This document shows, in pieces, positions 35,220-48,200 of a stretch of DNA of 64,000 bases. The translations under genes were made by a program, and so were the position numbers. The stretch lies in assembly GCA_002682825.1 (NCBI GenBank), contig NOKP01000018.1, positions 871,783-935,782 on the forward strand, written 5' to 3'. The DNA is from Neonectria sp. B-13 (lineage: Eukaryota > Ascomycota > Sordariomycetes > Hypocreales > Nectriaceae). The notes under the pieces were generated by a model, which ran no database searches, had not been told where the DNA came from, and was given only the letters and a program-made list of their open reading frames with translations. Each line of letters starts with the position of its first letter. The stretch's first letter is position 1.

Positions 35220-36903
35220 GATGGAATTGTTAGCCCGGTCCAGTCGCTCAGGCCGGGGCGCGGGGCTAAGAAAGCCAAAAAGAGCGAGTCTTAGAGGTGT
35301 CTAGTTGAGGCATGTAGCGAGAAAGGTCGTACGCGATGATATCGTGAGCGAGATGGCGAGTAAAGATGATCGTAGAGCAAGGCGGAGCCAGTGCCGAGGT
35401 GGGAGGAGCCATGATGGATTGAAGGATAACACAGAGCGGAACGGTACAGTGTGGCGAGGCGGGCGTAATTACCGGGACACTGTGTTTCGCTCGGCCGGTT
35501 AGCAGGTGCTGCAGTCCGCTGTCCGGTATTCACACAAGAGCAAACAAAGATTATTATTATTGCTTAGAAGTGTCAGGGTGAGTCTCCAAGGGCATGCTTC
35601 TCTTCCATCATCAATTGCTTCCCAGACATGTACACTTTCAAGGCTGCATTCTCAGTTTCAAGGCTGAAGTTCCCTTTCAAGGTTGGACTTGGCTCTCAGC
35701 CTTCAGCCCTATGAACACGAAAGAGGCGTTTCTGACAGTGGTTTGCCTCTAGTGCCTCAGAAGGCCCCCTGGTTGGTGGCTACCGTACTCCGTACTTCTT
35801 TTGTCGTTGGGCACTCCACTACGGGCGACAAACTCGCAACCCTGACACACCCGATGCACCGTCAAATTAGTACATCTAGCTGAGCCCCAAGGCCGGCCCG
35901 ACGTCATACACGCGCAGTGTTACATATTGAATAGCTGCTGTCTCCATCTTTACACATGAAAAACACCTGGAAAACACCTGAAGTACTCAGCCGCACGTTT
36001 GCCTTCCCTTCCTAAAACTACCACCCGCAGCCGTCCGCGACCCATATCTTAAATCCCTCGCTGCCTGTCTGCCTGATACTCGGCCCTGATGCTACTCGGG
36101 TTCGGGTCAACGAGTTACGTCCTAGGCTGCTGACGTGGCGGCACCCAAAGGCTGATATTCGTTGGTTTCTCCGCAAGTGTAACACAATGTCAGCCGATCA
36201 GCATGACGCCCCGTGAGGTCCGTCCAGTGATACGCCGCGGGCCGCTGCTTCAGTTGCATCTCGTCCAACCACCGGACTGTTCTCTATGCTTCCTCAAAGG
36301 TAACTTCCGTCTTCTTTACCGTTGTAGAGCCAACCATCGCTTTAGCCGCAGCTGCCTGGTTGCGATGCAGGCGACAGAACGACTTTGAGGCTCTGTCGCC
36401 AGATCTAGGCCACGCCAGGCGCGTCCTCCGCATCTGCCGTCACCTGTCGTGTAATTCCGGGACTGAGTCAGCACGAGGAGTCATTCTCTGTTCGCGGGAC
36501 TGTCGGGTGTCGACCTGTGTAGAGATCCGTAGTTGCATGCGTTCCCACATTTCAGCCCCTCGTCACATGGCCTGTGGACGCCCAGTCGATGGAGTTGCCA
36601 TGAGTTCTCTCCGCGTCTGATTCATCCCGTCATGAGATGTCTCAGCCTCATTAGGAGCTGCGTGTTGGTCCCATCCCGTAAAGCGGCGTCTCTTAGCGGG
36701 TGCTTCTATTTGCTCAACGCCGTGAAACAATTACTCGTTCGGCTGTCTATATACTAGAGAGCCACCAGGCTGCAGGCCAAGAATGTAAATAGGTCTTTGG
36801 ATACACCGGCCGAATTATCTCAGCTATATAGTGGTCTGACATCCCCAGCCTCGCCCAGGGTAGTTCACTACTTACTCTACCGCTTTACCCAAACTTCAAC
36901 GCC
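35220..36903. other. Divergent promoter region of the RING/TRAF and calpain genes
   Basis: 1.7 kb with no supported gene. Open frames are short and lack family features. Two TATA-like elements lie close to the calpain start (36749-36755 and 36826-36833). Confidence 0.6.
36826..36833 (+). promoter_or_regulatory. TATA-like element before the calpain gene
   Basis: CTATATAG, about 70 bp before the ATG; a second candidate, TATATAC, is at 36749-36755. With the C/T-rich stretch that follows, either could set the transcription start. Confidence 0.3.
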
Positions 36904-39758
36904 ATGGAGCCTCCCCAGCTTCCTCCTCTGAGGTCAAGGCCCAAGCAACCACTGACCCCCCAGGCATTAGTATCCAAGTTCTGGTCCAAGTACCATGCCA
37001 AATCCCCCGGCAAGGTCACCTCCATATTTCCTCGTAGCCTGTACGAGACTCTTCTCCCCGACTCCGACCCGTCACAATCCAGGGCTCGAAACGCTGCCCA
37101 CGACTATGAACAGGCCCGTTCCGAATGTCGGGCTCGAGTGCGTGCCGTGGTTGCTGAGTGCGAACGTACCAACTCCAAGTTCAGCGACCCGGATTTCGAC
37201 ATCGAAACCGACTTCACTATCAGGATGGACAACTGTCTATATGGCCTGGTAAGAGAATGGGAAAATGACGATGCCGATATTGAGCGAGGGAGCAGCGTCC
37301 GAGCCTGGCAGGTCAAGATGTCTCTGGACACTTTGAAAGACAGCGGCGTCTTGGGAAATGACAAGCTCGAGATTGACGTCGGTAACTTGCGCAAATACCT
37401 TGGCCCAGATGATGATTGTTATAACTCGCCCCCTCCAAGACCTGGCTCCGTTCATCGCTTGTCCTGGATTTTTGAAAGCCCCCAGTTCACCGTGGACGGC
37501 TACTCAAGCTCAGATATCAAGCAGGGTTCCAATGGCGACTGCTGGTGGTTGGCCGCCTTGGCTACCGTTGCCCATCGGAAAGACCTGATGAACAAGATAT
37601 GTGTAGAGAGAGACGAAGAATGTGGCGTGTACGGCTTCGTCTTCCATCGAGATGGAGAGTGGGTTTCGACCGTGGTGGATGACAACATGTACCTGAAAGC
37701 AAAGGATTTCGGCCAGGACTCGGACGTCTACGACTCCACGGGGAAGAAAGCCCGGCTATACAAGAAACAGAAGCAGAGCGGTTCAGAAGCCCTCTTCTTT
37801 GCCAAATGCGAGGACGCCAACGAAACATGGCTCCCGCTACTCGAAAAAGCGGTATGTTATTCCCTTTCTAACTTATTCAGTGTCATTGTGCTAACAAGAC
37901 ACAGTTCGCGAAGATTCATGGTGACTACGCAGCTCTCGATGGAGGATGGGCCGGTACCGCAGTCGAAGACCTGACCGGCGGCGTAACCACCGTCGTGGCG
38001 GGAAACCGAGTTCTTCGCAAGGAGCGACTCTGGCGCGAAATGGTAGGGTCTGGTGGTGAGGACGGAGAGTTTGTTTTTGGCCTGTCTGCTTCTGGTACAG
38101 GCATAGGCAGTCGAAGGAACGGACTTGTACTCCACCACGCATATTCCATTCTCAAGGCAGCTGAGGTGGAAAATGAGGAGGGCGTCAAGTTTCGTTTGGT
38201 CAAGGTTAGGTACGTCCCCCACTCCTTTGATCTATGGCAGATTTTCGCCGTATGATCTAGTTTTGAGGGAGGTTTGCTCACTCTTATCACAGGAATCCTT
38301 GGGGCCAACGATCCGAGACTGGCTTCGGCGAGTGGCATGGGCCTTGGTCAGACGGCTCCCGAGAATGGACCCCATACATGATCCAGAAGCTGAGACACGA
38401 ATTTGGCGACGATGGCATTTTCTGGATGTCCTACGAGGATGTTCTTGACAACTTCAAGTGGCTCTACCGGACTCGTCTTTTTGACCAGCGATGGACCGTG
38501 GTCCAGCAGTGGACCAGCGTCAGAATATCATGGCTAACAGGCTATCTGAAATCGAAATTCATCATCGAGGTCGGCAAAGAAGGCATGGTGGTTATTGTTC
38601 TATCACAGGTAAGTTAACCTACCCGGGCGAAGGTTTCCAATTCTGACAAGAATTTAGCTCGACGACCGATATTTCCGTGATTTAAAGGGACAGTATGACT
38701 TCACGCTTCAATTTCTCCTCAAGTGTGTGGGTTCCAACACACCAATCTGCCAAGTGAGGTCTGTCCACGCTTGGGACCGACGTTCCATCAACTGCGAGAT
38801 ACACCTAGAGCCTGGAACCTACGAGGTGGTCCCTAATATCACTGCCGAGCGCGACCATGAACGCCCTACGGTAGAAAAGGTCGTCAAGGCTAACGCAGAT
38901 GACAACCCCCAGAAGCTGCGGCAGGTCGGCCTACAGTACGACCTTGCCCACGCGAAGGGCGGAGTGCTAGATGAGGACGAGAAGCTGCAGAAGCGCCGAG
39001 CTGAGCAGAAGAAGAAGAGGCTTAGGCAGAAAAAGAAGGCACAGCGTGTGATCCAGGTTGAGGAGGCGATGAGGCGGATGGAAGAGGTAGTGCTGCAGAT
39101 GCGGAAGGAGATTGCCAGGAGCTCGCATGGAGACGGTGAAAACAAGGACAAGGAAGAGACGACGACCGAAAAGAAAGGAATTGATGAGAAGGATTCCAAA
39201 GCCGAGGCAAAGTCTTCGAAATCCCCGCCGAGTTTATTACCTGATGAGTCGTTCAAGACGGCTGCCGAGGCTCAACCCAAGGTAGAGGCCAGCCCCAAAC
39301 CGAAGCCGGAACCTGAATCTTCGACACTCGATTCCACCAACAAGATCGAGGACAACAAAAATGATGAGCCTGTGCCGCCGACTAGCACCTTGCAGGAACC
39401 TGTCACAAAGCCAACCAATAGCCCACTTGAAAGCGATGCACCAAACATCAAGGACGACCCTGCGCTGCCAACACCGAAGATCACCGATGATCCCGATGCG
39501 GACTCCTCGAGCTCTGCATCCGACTCTGATTCCGACTATGATAGCGACTCCGGCTCGGATATCTCCTCCTTGTCTGGAGACCGGCCAGGACCCCCGGCAC
39601 CAAAGAGGAAAAAGCCGTGGAACGCTGTGTGCGTCCTCGGGCTGCGAGTCTACGCGCAACACACAAACATCAAGGTCCGCCTTGAAGAGCAGGATTCTAA
39701 AGAGGCGGGCTCTGGCCTCGTGACGACAGAGGGGAACCCCGTTGGTCCAACCTCGTGA
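36904..39758 (+). CDS. Calpain-like cysteine protease
   Basis: Exons 36904-37851, 37905-38209, 38293-38608 and 38658-39758 give 889 aa. The papain-fold calpain core carries all three catalytic residues: Cys213 in [12 protein letters not shown], His394 in [10 protein letters not shown] and Asn419 in VRNPWG. A C2-like segment follows ([21 protein letters not shown] to [14 protein letters not shown]). The last third is disordered: a basic coiled stretch ([13 protein letters not shown]), then long Lys/Glu/Pro-rich and Asp/Ser-rich tracts, then a short conserved-looking basic end ([19 protein letters not shown]). It should be an intracellular regulatory protease; the Ca2+ requirement cannot be judged, as no EF-hands are seen. 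It is not the pH-signalling PalB type as far as I can tell. All three introns preserve frame through conserved motifs. Confidence 0.92.
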
Positions 39759-40874
39759 GCCTAACCTGGCAGAGATGGATGGTGCTTGGGCGTATGGGCA
39801 TTGGGGGAAATTGATAGTTTGGGATATGTGACATGACTGGGATAACGATGTTCTAATATTGTGACGATAGGAGGTATAGGGTTTCCTAGGATGCGGATGA
39901 TCTGGTATCGGAAGCGACTCTCTTCTCAGCTTGTATTATTTTGACCTTACTCCTCTTTGATTATTAGGCTCTGAATACAAATTGCTTCCTATTCACGATA
40001 CGTCTACATTTTGCAATCGTCCGCCCCGGCCGCAGACCATGTGATATCACATTGTGGCGTGGAGCTCGTATTGAGGGCTTGTGCATCACCCGCACCCTGT
40101 TTCATTTATGGACTCTATTCTCAGCCATCATCTATCCCAACCCACGGACACACCTAGCGGCAATTGCCAAGAACCTCCTCATCTGACACGCCTAACCTCT
40201 AAGAGCAGTACCTCGGCACACCAGATGGTGCGTTGGAGGCCAAAGCGAAGTTAGTCAACAAATTCACAGCACAAAAAAAAAACCCGAACGTCTTGTTTCC
40301 GAACAACCCATGCTCAACCCGGGCCTCCGGTAAGCGTCTGATCGTTTCAGCCCGCTTGGGGCCGGCCGTTTCATCATCCCGGACCCCCACACCCGCCCCC
40401 CGGCTTCGGCCCCCCAGTGCCGACACGACTGGCCACGCCGGGGCGAAAAATGGGCTGAGAAAAGGAAGCAATGTTTCGGCGGGCGAGGGTTCATCCCGTC
40501 GGAGAATTCAGGGTGGGGTAAGCTGCGGATCTTGGTGCACACTGGGCAGGGCGCGGGATCTTTTTACGGTGTCGAGGAGTCAGGCTGCCCTAAACTAACG
40601 ATGCCAGGGGGGATTGCCTCTTTAGGAAGATCTTGCGGGATCGAATAGAATCTTGTCATTGGGAATGGAGTGCTTGGTGGTTGAGGAAATGCTGAGAGAC
40701 GGTTCAAGCATATAATAGTCGTCAACTCAGCAGTCATCCAGGTTCTATTCAGCAATCATCTCATCTTCACTCTCACTCTCACTCTCTTTCACTTTCAACA
40801 CTCACAGCCGCAAGTCAGCTTCTTTCCATTCGTTAGACCATTTCAAAACATTACTATTCATTCATTCATTCACC
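39759..40874. other. Intergenic: cutinase promoter
   Basis: 1.1 kb with no coding signal. It includes a TATA box candidate (40711-40717) and, closer to the ATG, a CT-rich tract of repeated CTCACT units (about 40765-40800). Confidence 0.6.
40711..40717 (+). promoter_or_regulatory. TATA box candidate of the cutinase gene
   Basis: TATAATA, about 160 bp before the ATG and followed by a CT-rich tract, an arrangement often seen in strongly inducible fungal secreted-enzyme genes. Confidence 0.45.
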
Positions 40875-41666
40875 ATGCCTTCCATCTCCCGCGCCATCCT
40901 CATCGCTCTACTGCCCTTCGTCACGGCTGGCCCCGTGATCCGCCAGTTCGGCAGCGTCAGCAGCAGCAGCGGCTTCGGAAGCTCGACGCAGAACGGCCTC
41001 GACGGTGACTGCAAGGCCGTGACGGTCATCTTCGCCCGCGGCACCACCGAGACGGGCAATGTCGGCACCTCGGCCGGCCCTCCTTTCTTCGAGGCCCTGG
41101 CCAAGAAGCTCGGCGATGACAAGCTGGCCGTCCAGGGCGTCGAGTACGCTGCCGACATCGCCGGCATCATGCAGGGCGGCGACAAGACCGGCACTGAAAA
41201 GATGTAAGTGGGACAGAGGCGGATGCACAGCCGCCCGATCGGCCGCGGATCGACCCCAGGTTCACGATTGCTAACTGTATCAACAGGGCCAGCCTTGTTC
41301 AGGAGGCCATTACGAAGTGCCCGGAGACCCACGTCGTCGTTTCCGGCTACTCGCAGGGCGCCATGCTGGTACACAACTCAGCCAAATCGCTTTCTGCGGA
41401 TGTGAGCGGCAAGATTGCCGCTTCCGTTACCTTTGGCGACCCTTGTACGTCCTCCCCCTTTGTTCCCACCGATGCCCAGAAGGCTAATACCTCGTGCAGA
41501 CCAGAAGCAGGCCGTCCAGGGCGTGAGCGCCGACCGCACCAAGGTCTTCTGCCACAGCGGCGACAGCGTCTGCCTGGGTACTGGAATCATCACGGCAGCC
41601 CACTTGACCTACAGCCAGGACGCTGAGGCTGCGGCTGCATTTGTTGTCAGTGCTATTGGGAACTAG
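40875..41666 (+). CDS. Cutinase
   Basis: Exons 40875-41203, 41287-41444 and 41500-41666 give 217 aa, the usual cutinase size. It is a secreted serine esterase (alpha/beta hydrolase) that cleaves plant cutin and related polyesters. A signal peptide of about 18 residues ([18 protein letters not shown]) comes first. The catalytic triad is Ser132 in GYSQG, Asp184 in CHSGDSVC and His197 in AAHLTY. Four cysteines (46, 121, 180, 187) match the two conserved disulfides. [12 protein letters not shown] is the family oxyanion-region motif. Introns of 83 and 55 nt are GT-AG, and the second restores GDPYQKQAVQG. Presence of this gene suggests contact with plant surfaces or plant litter but does not prove pathogenicity. 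Confidence 0.97.
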
Positions 41667-42981
41667 AGTGATTGTGGGAGACGCCGGATATGGGTGCGGC
41701 GGTTTCGCCCTGTGCAATGTGCGGTTGGGCGCTTTGTACTATAAACTAGGATATAAATGAGTCGATAGAGAGAAAAAGATGACTCGAAATACTTTGTAGC
41801 CTGAAAGTGAGGTCTTCCATGTGTTGAGTGTTGTGGTTGCAAGCAAGATTGAGTTCATAATTCACTCCCTCGTGAGACGTACCTAGATGGGAAAGAAACC
41901 TTGATGGCTTGTGACAAGCTAAGAACACGAGATCAGCTTGACTACTCACCGCATTGACTTTACAATAGCTCGATTAAAACATTAGATCTTTCTATTATTA
42001 GAACCGAGCTTAGTATTTTATCGTGCTGCAATTACCTAGACTTGGCTTCGTGATAACATTCTTATCCCCAAGTTGCGAACTTCGCTACCCTATATCGGAA
42101 GCCGAGTCTGCGGGGAATATCACGGGGCTTGCATTTCCCCGCATGACATACTCATCTGGGGAAATCCAGGGCCGCATTTGATCTCGACCATTTTGGCTGC
42201 AACTCACTCTGAGAAGAATGGGCCCCTTCTTCCGTCGACTAACACCCATGTACTACTTTGCAATGCTGCACGAGGAGAATGGCTTCGATCCTGCACTCGG
42301 TCTCCCGATCCATGGTAGGATTTCCCATCAAGCCTGCTTCCCGGGTACAGCTTCTAGAACGGTTTCCCACCAGTTAGCGAATGTCTCATGTGCTTTGCTT
42401 GCCTGCGGGCGACGTCATCCCCGCGTGGAGGCGGACGGCCAACGGTCCAATGGCCGTGCCCCGCGTGCAACATACACTTTCACATGTCAGCACAAGACAA
42501 AAGTGCGGCAGGCGACACAAAAACATGTCACGAGTCGCCGTCTCGGCTTGGGAGCCGGTCATGGCCATTCCGGTGCTTACTAGGCCACAGGCGCACCGGA
42601 GTAATGTACGGGCTTCTTTCTCTGTTCTGTCTGTCTTTGTTCTTTCTGCTCTTCCGAGATCTGGCTTGGTCAGTCTCCTTTTCTGTCGTCTTGGTGTCAT
42701 CAGCTCGCCGTTTCAGAGACACCAAAAGCGAAGATACGACCAGTCGATTGATTGACTGACTGCCCGGAACCCGACTCGCTGTCCCACAAGATCTGCCGCC
42801 GAGGCATGAACTGCTCGTGTCAGACGCCCATGTGAACGCCAACGGATAATTGAACCTGGAGCATCGCCCACAATGCGTCTTGGCCTCTCCCGCGAAATCT
42901 CCTCACTCCCTCGTCGCTTACGTCGCCGCAACACCCACTCCCGAGCAACGTCTCGAATTGTTTAGCTTCACCCTACTCAAC
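41667..42981. other. Intergenic between cutinase and the lipase-like gene
   Basis: 1.3 kb; no supported gene. The first 400 bp are AT-richer, consistent with the cutinase 3' region, and the rest is the promoter of the next gene. Confidence 0.6.
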
Positions 42982-45291
42982 ATGATAGACCACGTCCTCG
43001 GACGGCCCTCGGCCAAGTCGCGGCGGCTGCAGGTCCTGGCTGTCATTACATTCTGGTCCTTCTACCTCTTCAAGTACGTCTCCCACTCCGTCTAACTCCC
43101 TTTACTTGGCCTTCCCCGTGGGGTAACGTGGGACGCTGGAGCAACCGCCTAACACCCAAGCAGGGGTCACCGACATGGTCCTCCTGGCGCCAAGATGCTC
43201 TCGAAGCTCTCGACTAAACGCCTGACAGCCTGGCAGACGGTTGTCATCACGATGCTGTACCTCTACGCCGCACGCAATTTCAGTGCCCTGGTCGGCCTTG
43301 CTAGCCCCGAACCCATGGCTAACATGTACGACGCCACGTACTACCGCGCCACGTGGGTTCTGACTGCGCTGGACGCGGGATTCTGGACCGCCATGAAGAT
43401 TAAAAGCAAGTGGCTGCGGGATCTGGCCAGCATGGTCTTCTCCCTCTTCTACCTCGTCGCTGCCGAAAAGGCCGACGAGAAGGTCCGCAAAGTTCGAGGC
43501 ACGCTCACCGTCGAACACCTCCGCGTGGCATGGAACAAGGGAACATCGCCGTACCTGAGTTTCTTCCAAGGACTCATGCGTCCTCGGTTCATGCGATGGC
43601 CGCCTAGACAGCTTCGCATTCCGAGGCCGGCCGACAGTGACTACAAGGAGCCCGTGCTGGCCTGGCTGTACTTCGATGGGCCACTCGCGGACCTGGAGCG
43701 GCATGACAGGCTGATTCTAGATATCCCGGGCGGTGGTTTTGTTGCCATGGACCCTCGATGTAACGACGACAAGCTCTTCGCCTGGGCTGCCAAGTCGGGC
43801 CTACCAATCCTTAGCCTCGACTACAAGAAGGCACCGGAGTTTCCATATCCTTATGCCGTCAACGAGTGTTTTGACGTCTACTCCACCATCATCGACACCA
43901 AAGGGAGATGTCTGGGCATGCCCGGAACAGAGACCCCGAGGGTAGTTATCACGGGCGACAGTGCTGGCGGGAACCTGGCAGTTGCTGCAACCTTGATGAT
44001 CCTCGAGACAAGCAACGCCCACTTTCGCCGGTCTAGCAGACGCGATCTACCCGCTCCCGATGGGCTCGTCTGTTTCTACCCTACTTTGGACATGAACATT
44101 GGCAACTGGATGACGGACGAGCAAATGTCCCTGATCCGGGATAGGAATATGAGGAAGACAAACCGGCCGATTGTGCGACGCAAGAGCATGCAGTATGATG
44201 CTCTGGTCGGGACACCTCATCACTCGGATGACGAGGAGGATACCTCGCCACCACTGCAACCAAAACTAAACGGCACGGGGGCTCAAGACAAGTCGATGCC
44301 TTCAGACCCAAGTTCTCGCAGCTCGCATCCCGAATACTCCCATGTTGGGCCCCAGGCCTTCAGTCAGAAGGAGAACGATGCAACGTCGAGCAAGGCCACA
44401 CCAAACCAGGTGGAACCTATGAAGACGAGACTGGCGACCTCGTCCATGATTTCGTATTTCAATGATAGAGTGCTTACGCCGGAGATGATGCGGGCTATGA
44501 TCATCTTGTACATTGGGCCACATAACCGACCGGACTTTAGTCAGGACTATCTTCTTTGCCCTGTGCTGGCACCGGAGGCCCTATTGGTCAACTTTCCCAA
44601 AACGTACTTCATGACCGGAGAACGAGACCCATTGGTCGACGACACTGTTGTCTTTGCAGGGAGGCTGCGTAGGGCTAAGGAAGCTGCCTTCATGCAGAAC
44701 ATATCCACGCAGAGCCGGCGCGGGGATGGCAGGGAACCGGAATTCAACGAGCGAGATGTAGCCGAAGTGATGCTCATCCCTGGCACATCACACGGCTTCA
44801 TGCAGTTCCCAGCAGTATATCCCCCGGCGTGGAAGCATTTCGACCGAAGTGTAGGCTGGTTTGAGCAGCTCTTCGAACACGTTGATGCTCTGCGCTTACG
44901 CAACATCCGGGCGAGGACTGCCACGATGAATGGTGACGAGGGACGTCAGACACGAATTGAGTCGAGCGGAGAGGAAGACAAGCCGCTGGAGATTAGCATG
45001 ACAAAACTAAACCGAGGAAGAAGCTCGACTCAGTCACAGGTACCAGATTTTAGGGATCAAGATAGTGAAAGTGGCGGCAGCGTGACGCCGACGCCGAGGC
45101 AGACGAACGGCGAGAAGAGGGAAAAGAGGGAAAAGACGGGGAGAAAGACCAAGAAGCGGAATGGCCTGGGACTCAGCAAGAGCAAGAAGATGAACAAGAG
45201 CCTGGTCAAGCTCAGCAGCTCCGACGACCTGTTGGGAAGGCGAATGCAGGGCCTCGCGAGTGGGTTGACGGGGTTGGGAGACGACGACTGA
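42982..45291 (+). CDS. Hormone-sensitive-lipase-like alpha/beta hydrolase, membrane-associated
   Basis: Exons 42982-43073 and 43164-45291 give 739 aa. A hydrophobic segment lies near residues 16-30, and another (TVVITMLYLYAARNFSALVG) around residues 57-76, suggesting membrane attachment. The esterase core has an oxyanion motif DIPGGGFV (a variant of HGGG), nucleophile Ser297 in GDSAGGN, Asp519 in GERDPLVDD and His574 in GTSHGF, typical of the hormone-sensitive lipase family. About 100 polar, disordered residues (roughly 350-460) are inserted between the nucleophile and the acid. The tail (from about residue 630) is charged and strongly basic (KREKREKTGRKTKKR, LSKSKKMNKS). It probably hydrolyses a lipid or sterol ester at a membrane or lipid droplet; the substrate is unknown. 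Confidence 0.88.
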
Positions 45292-48200
45292 TGAGGCACG
45301 GCTGGCCAACGACACGTGGATACTAGGTATGAGTTGCGAGATTTGGTCATTTCGGAAGGGGAAGCTTGAACGGGCTGGTGTTGTTGTTGATTCATTCGAG
45401 GCCCCCTCGGTGTGGTGTCGTAAACATTGGGGGTCGACTTCAGATCTCGGAGACCATGTTGCGGCCGCGGGCATCTTGCGACGGAAAGTGAGATGTTACC
45501 ACGGTGCATAGTAGCCTGATGCCGGGTGACGTCGGTGAAGGGTGAAGGCAACGGGAGAGGAAGATGATGGGACTGGAGACTTGGGAAATGGGGCAGAGCG
45601 GGACGGGGCGAAGTGGAGTCCTGGCGGGCCCTCCGATCGCGATGTGGCAATACAATCATTTGCATAGGAGGGTATCAAGGTTCAGGTATCCATTTGTACT
45701 ACTGTAGCGTAGGTATGGACTGGAAGACTCGGGATAGATTGACGAGAGCGATTGGATACAGCAAAGTACTTAGAGGCCAGCGTCAGCAATGAGGCATGGC
45801 CGGCAGCCCGCGCCAAGGGGCTGAGTGGGAAGTTTCGAGGAGGGAAGTCGGAAGTGAATGAGGAGGAGACGGACGGGGTGGTGACGAAAGTGGTGTGTAC
45901 GATCCATAGCTTCTAGAATAATTCGACCCGACTCGCCGATGAAACACGACAAGAATATCAGAAACCCAAGGTTCACTGCGCCCGAAAATAGACTAGACTA
46001 GACAAGTACGTAGAATTGTGTGCAGAAGGGATACAGAAGCCCAGGCGCCTAAGTTGTGGGCAAGGACAAGGCAGGAAAACAGCCGATATTGATAATCCCG
46101 GTGGCGGGGATTGGTTCGCGGACATGCAGGTCCGGAAAGAAGCAAAGCAGCGGTATCGTCAATGTCAAGGTCAAAGCTGTCACAACGGACAGGCGGCAGC
46201 GGGACAAACGAGGAACGGGGAACGGGGCGGCCATGATCCATGGAAAAGTAACACTCGCATGGGCAAAGAGGCAGGTCATCGTCCATTGAGGACGGGCAAC
46301 GAATCAAGGCAAAGCGAAACGAACCAACGGCGAGACCAGACTCGGAAACGCCGTCGTGTTGCAGGGCAGGGCAGCCAGACCGCTAACTTCGAAGGTGAGG
46401 GTGAGGGCAGGATGGTGTATGAAATTACCTCTCTGCTGATGAAGATTACTACATGTTACTTACACGTTTTCCGCCTGGTCTTTTCTTCTTCTTTCTACCA
46501 TAGGGTTACGCCTCTTTCCCCTTGGATTGCGTCACGTAGTAATTTCCTTTTCTCTGATATTTCTCAGTAAAAAAACAACAGGTAAACAAAGCTGATACTC
46601 ATCAGTTCTCGTAAAGGAAAACCTGGAGGGCTAGCTCCCAAAAGGGGCGCGGGGGGAGAAACTACGGGTGGTGTGGATGAGAGCCCGGTTGCGTCAGAGC
46701 AGGGGACAGGACAAAAAACCCTCGGTGAGCGCCAGGATGGGCGCCCCGGTCAGCGACGGGAATGCAACGAGTCCTGCGGGCTGTTTCTTCTCTCGGCTGG
46801 CGGGTGAATAGAAGGCGAATGGCACAGCAACTAGTAAATAACGCTGTGGACTGGTATCAAAATGAGGGAGTGCTACGGCTGTGGACGGGGTGGTATTTCT
46901 GCGGTGGGTTCCACGAACCACGGACGTGGGCCGAGGGGAACGGCGGTGGAGAAGTGGCATTGACGGGATATACTTTACTCCACGATGCCTTCTTCACCTG
47001 TTGGTGCACAAGTCGCAAGGCATTGAAACAAAGACCCCCCCCAAAGGGCGTCTGTCTACTGTGCCTTTTGGGGGGCGTCTGGATGGATGTGACCAAGCTA
47101 CGAATACAACGTTGGAAAACCCCACGGAAGAGACACCCTGGGGCCTTTCTTCGGCGCAACAGAGCACAAACACGCATAACACGTAGCAACTGCTGGCACG
47201 TTCTCCCCACGGCGACCGACCGAGGGGGCCAAGCCCAAGGGCAACGAAACGAGCGAGCGCAAGGACGCGGCGGGAACAAAAAAGGAACCAGGCGAGAACA
47301 TAGGCGGCCCAACGAGTCCAACGAGTCCAAGCCAGCCATAGAACAATGGACGGCCGGGGAAGGTCGAGACGAGACGAGACGAGACGAGGCGCGCCCGTCT
47401 GACGGACACGCCACTCGGAGGCGCGGCCGGTCAGGTTATTCGGGACAAAAGCACCTCACGGAGAAACCGGGAACGGGGAAGATGGGGCTTGGCTTCCGGC
47501 CTTCCAATCCCTTTTGCTCACCGCGCCCTACCTCGCCTTTGCGTTGCAGGTTGTACGCAGGAGGAAAAGCAAAGCGGGTTAGGTATGTATGATTGTGCGT
47601 TGTTGTTGGGTTTCGTGTTCATGCTGAATCCTGCGCTGGATATTGTCCATGTTGATGTTGATGTTTTTACACGACACCGCTGCGGGTATTAGTGCGGGTA
47701 ATATCGCAATAGGTCCAAGGGGAAAGGGCCCGTTGATGCGCCTTGCTGACCGAGGATAGCATAGGATGATGTCGGAAACAACAGCAGTGAGAAGGGGGCT
47801 CCCGCTCCAAGAGTCGTCGTAGTCGGCCTCTTCGGTACACCACGTCGGCAAGCCATCTCATACCGAGGTGAGCAAGACTGAGAGTCAAGGTGAGGTACCC
47901 AGGCCGGTACTGCGGAGAGACTCGCTGCAGGGTCCTCCCTCGTCGTCGGGATCGTAGAACTCATCCCAGCCAGCCGCAGGACATGCATGGATGGTGGGGA
48001 TGAGACCGTACACCGTACTTCGCGCCTCCGTATCCCATTTGCTTGTTCACCGTTCTCAGATCAGACATGTGCAATTGTCCATGTCGGCTCTGCCGAGAGT
48101 GGCGCCCCTCTCCCCAGCCCTGAGCCCAAGCCCTTTCCCCCTTCATCAACGTCAACATCGAAAGGCGCAACAAAAATAAAAATAAACCCTGTCGACGATG

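Noticed and set aside
46762..47592. 276-codon open frame as a gene
   Set aside because: Composition is Arg/Gly/Pro-rich with no family resemblance, and similar long frames exist on the opposite strand; this is typical of GC-rich non-coding DNA.
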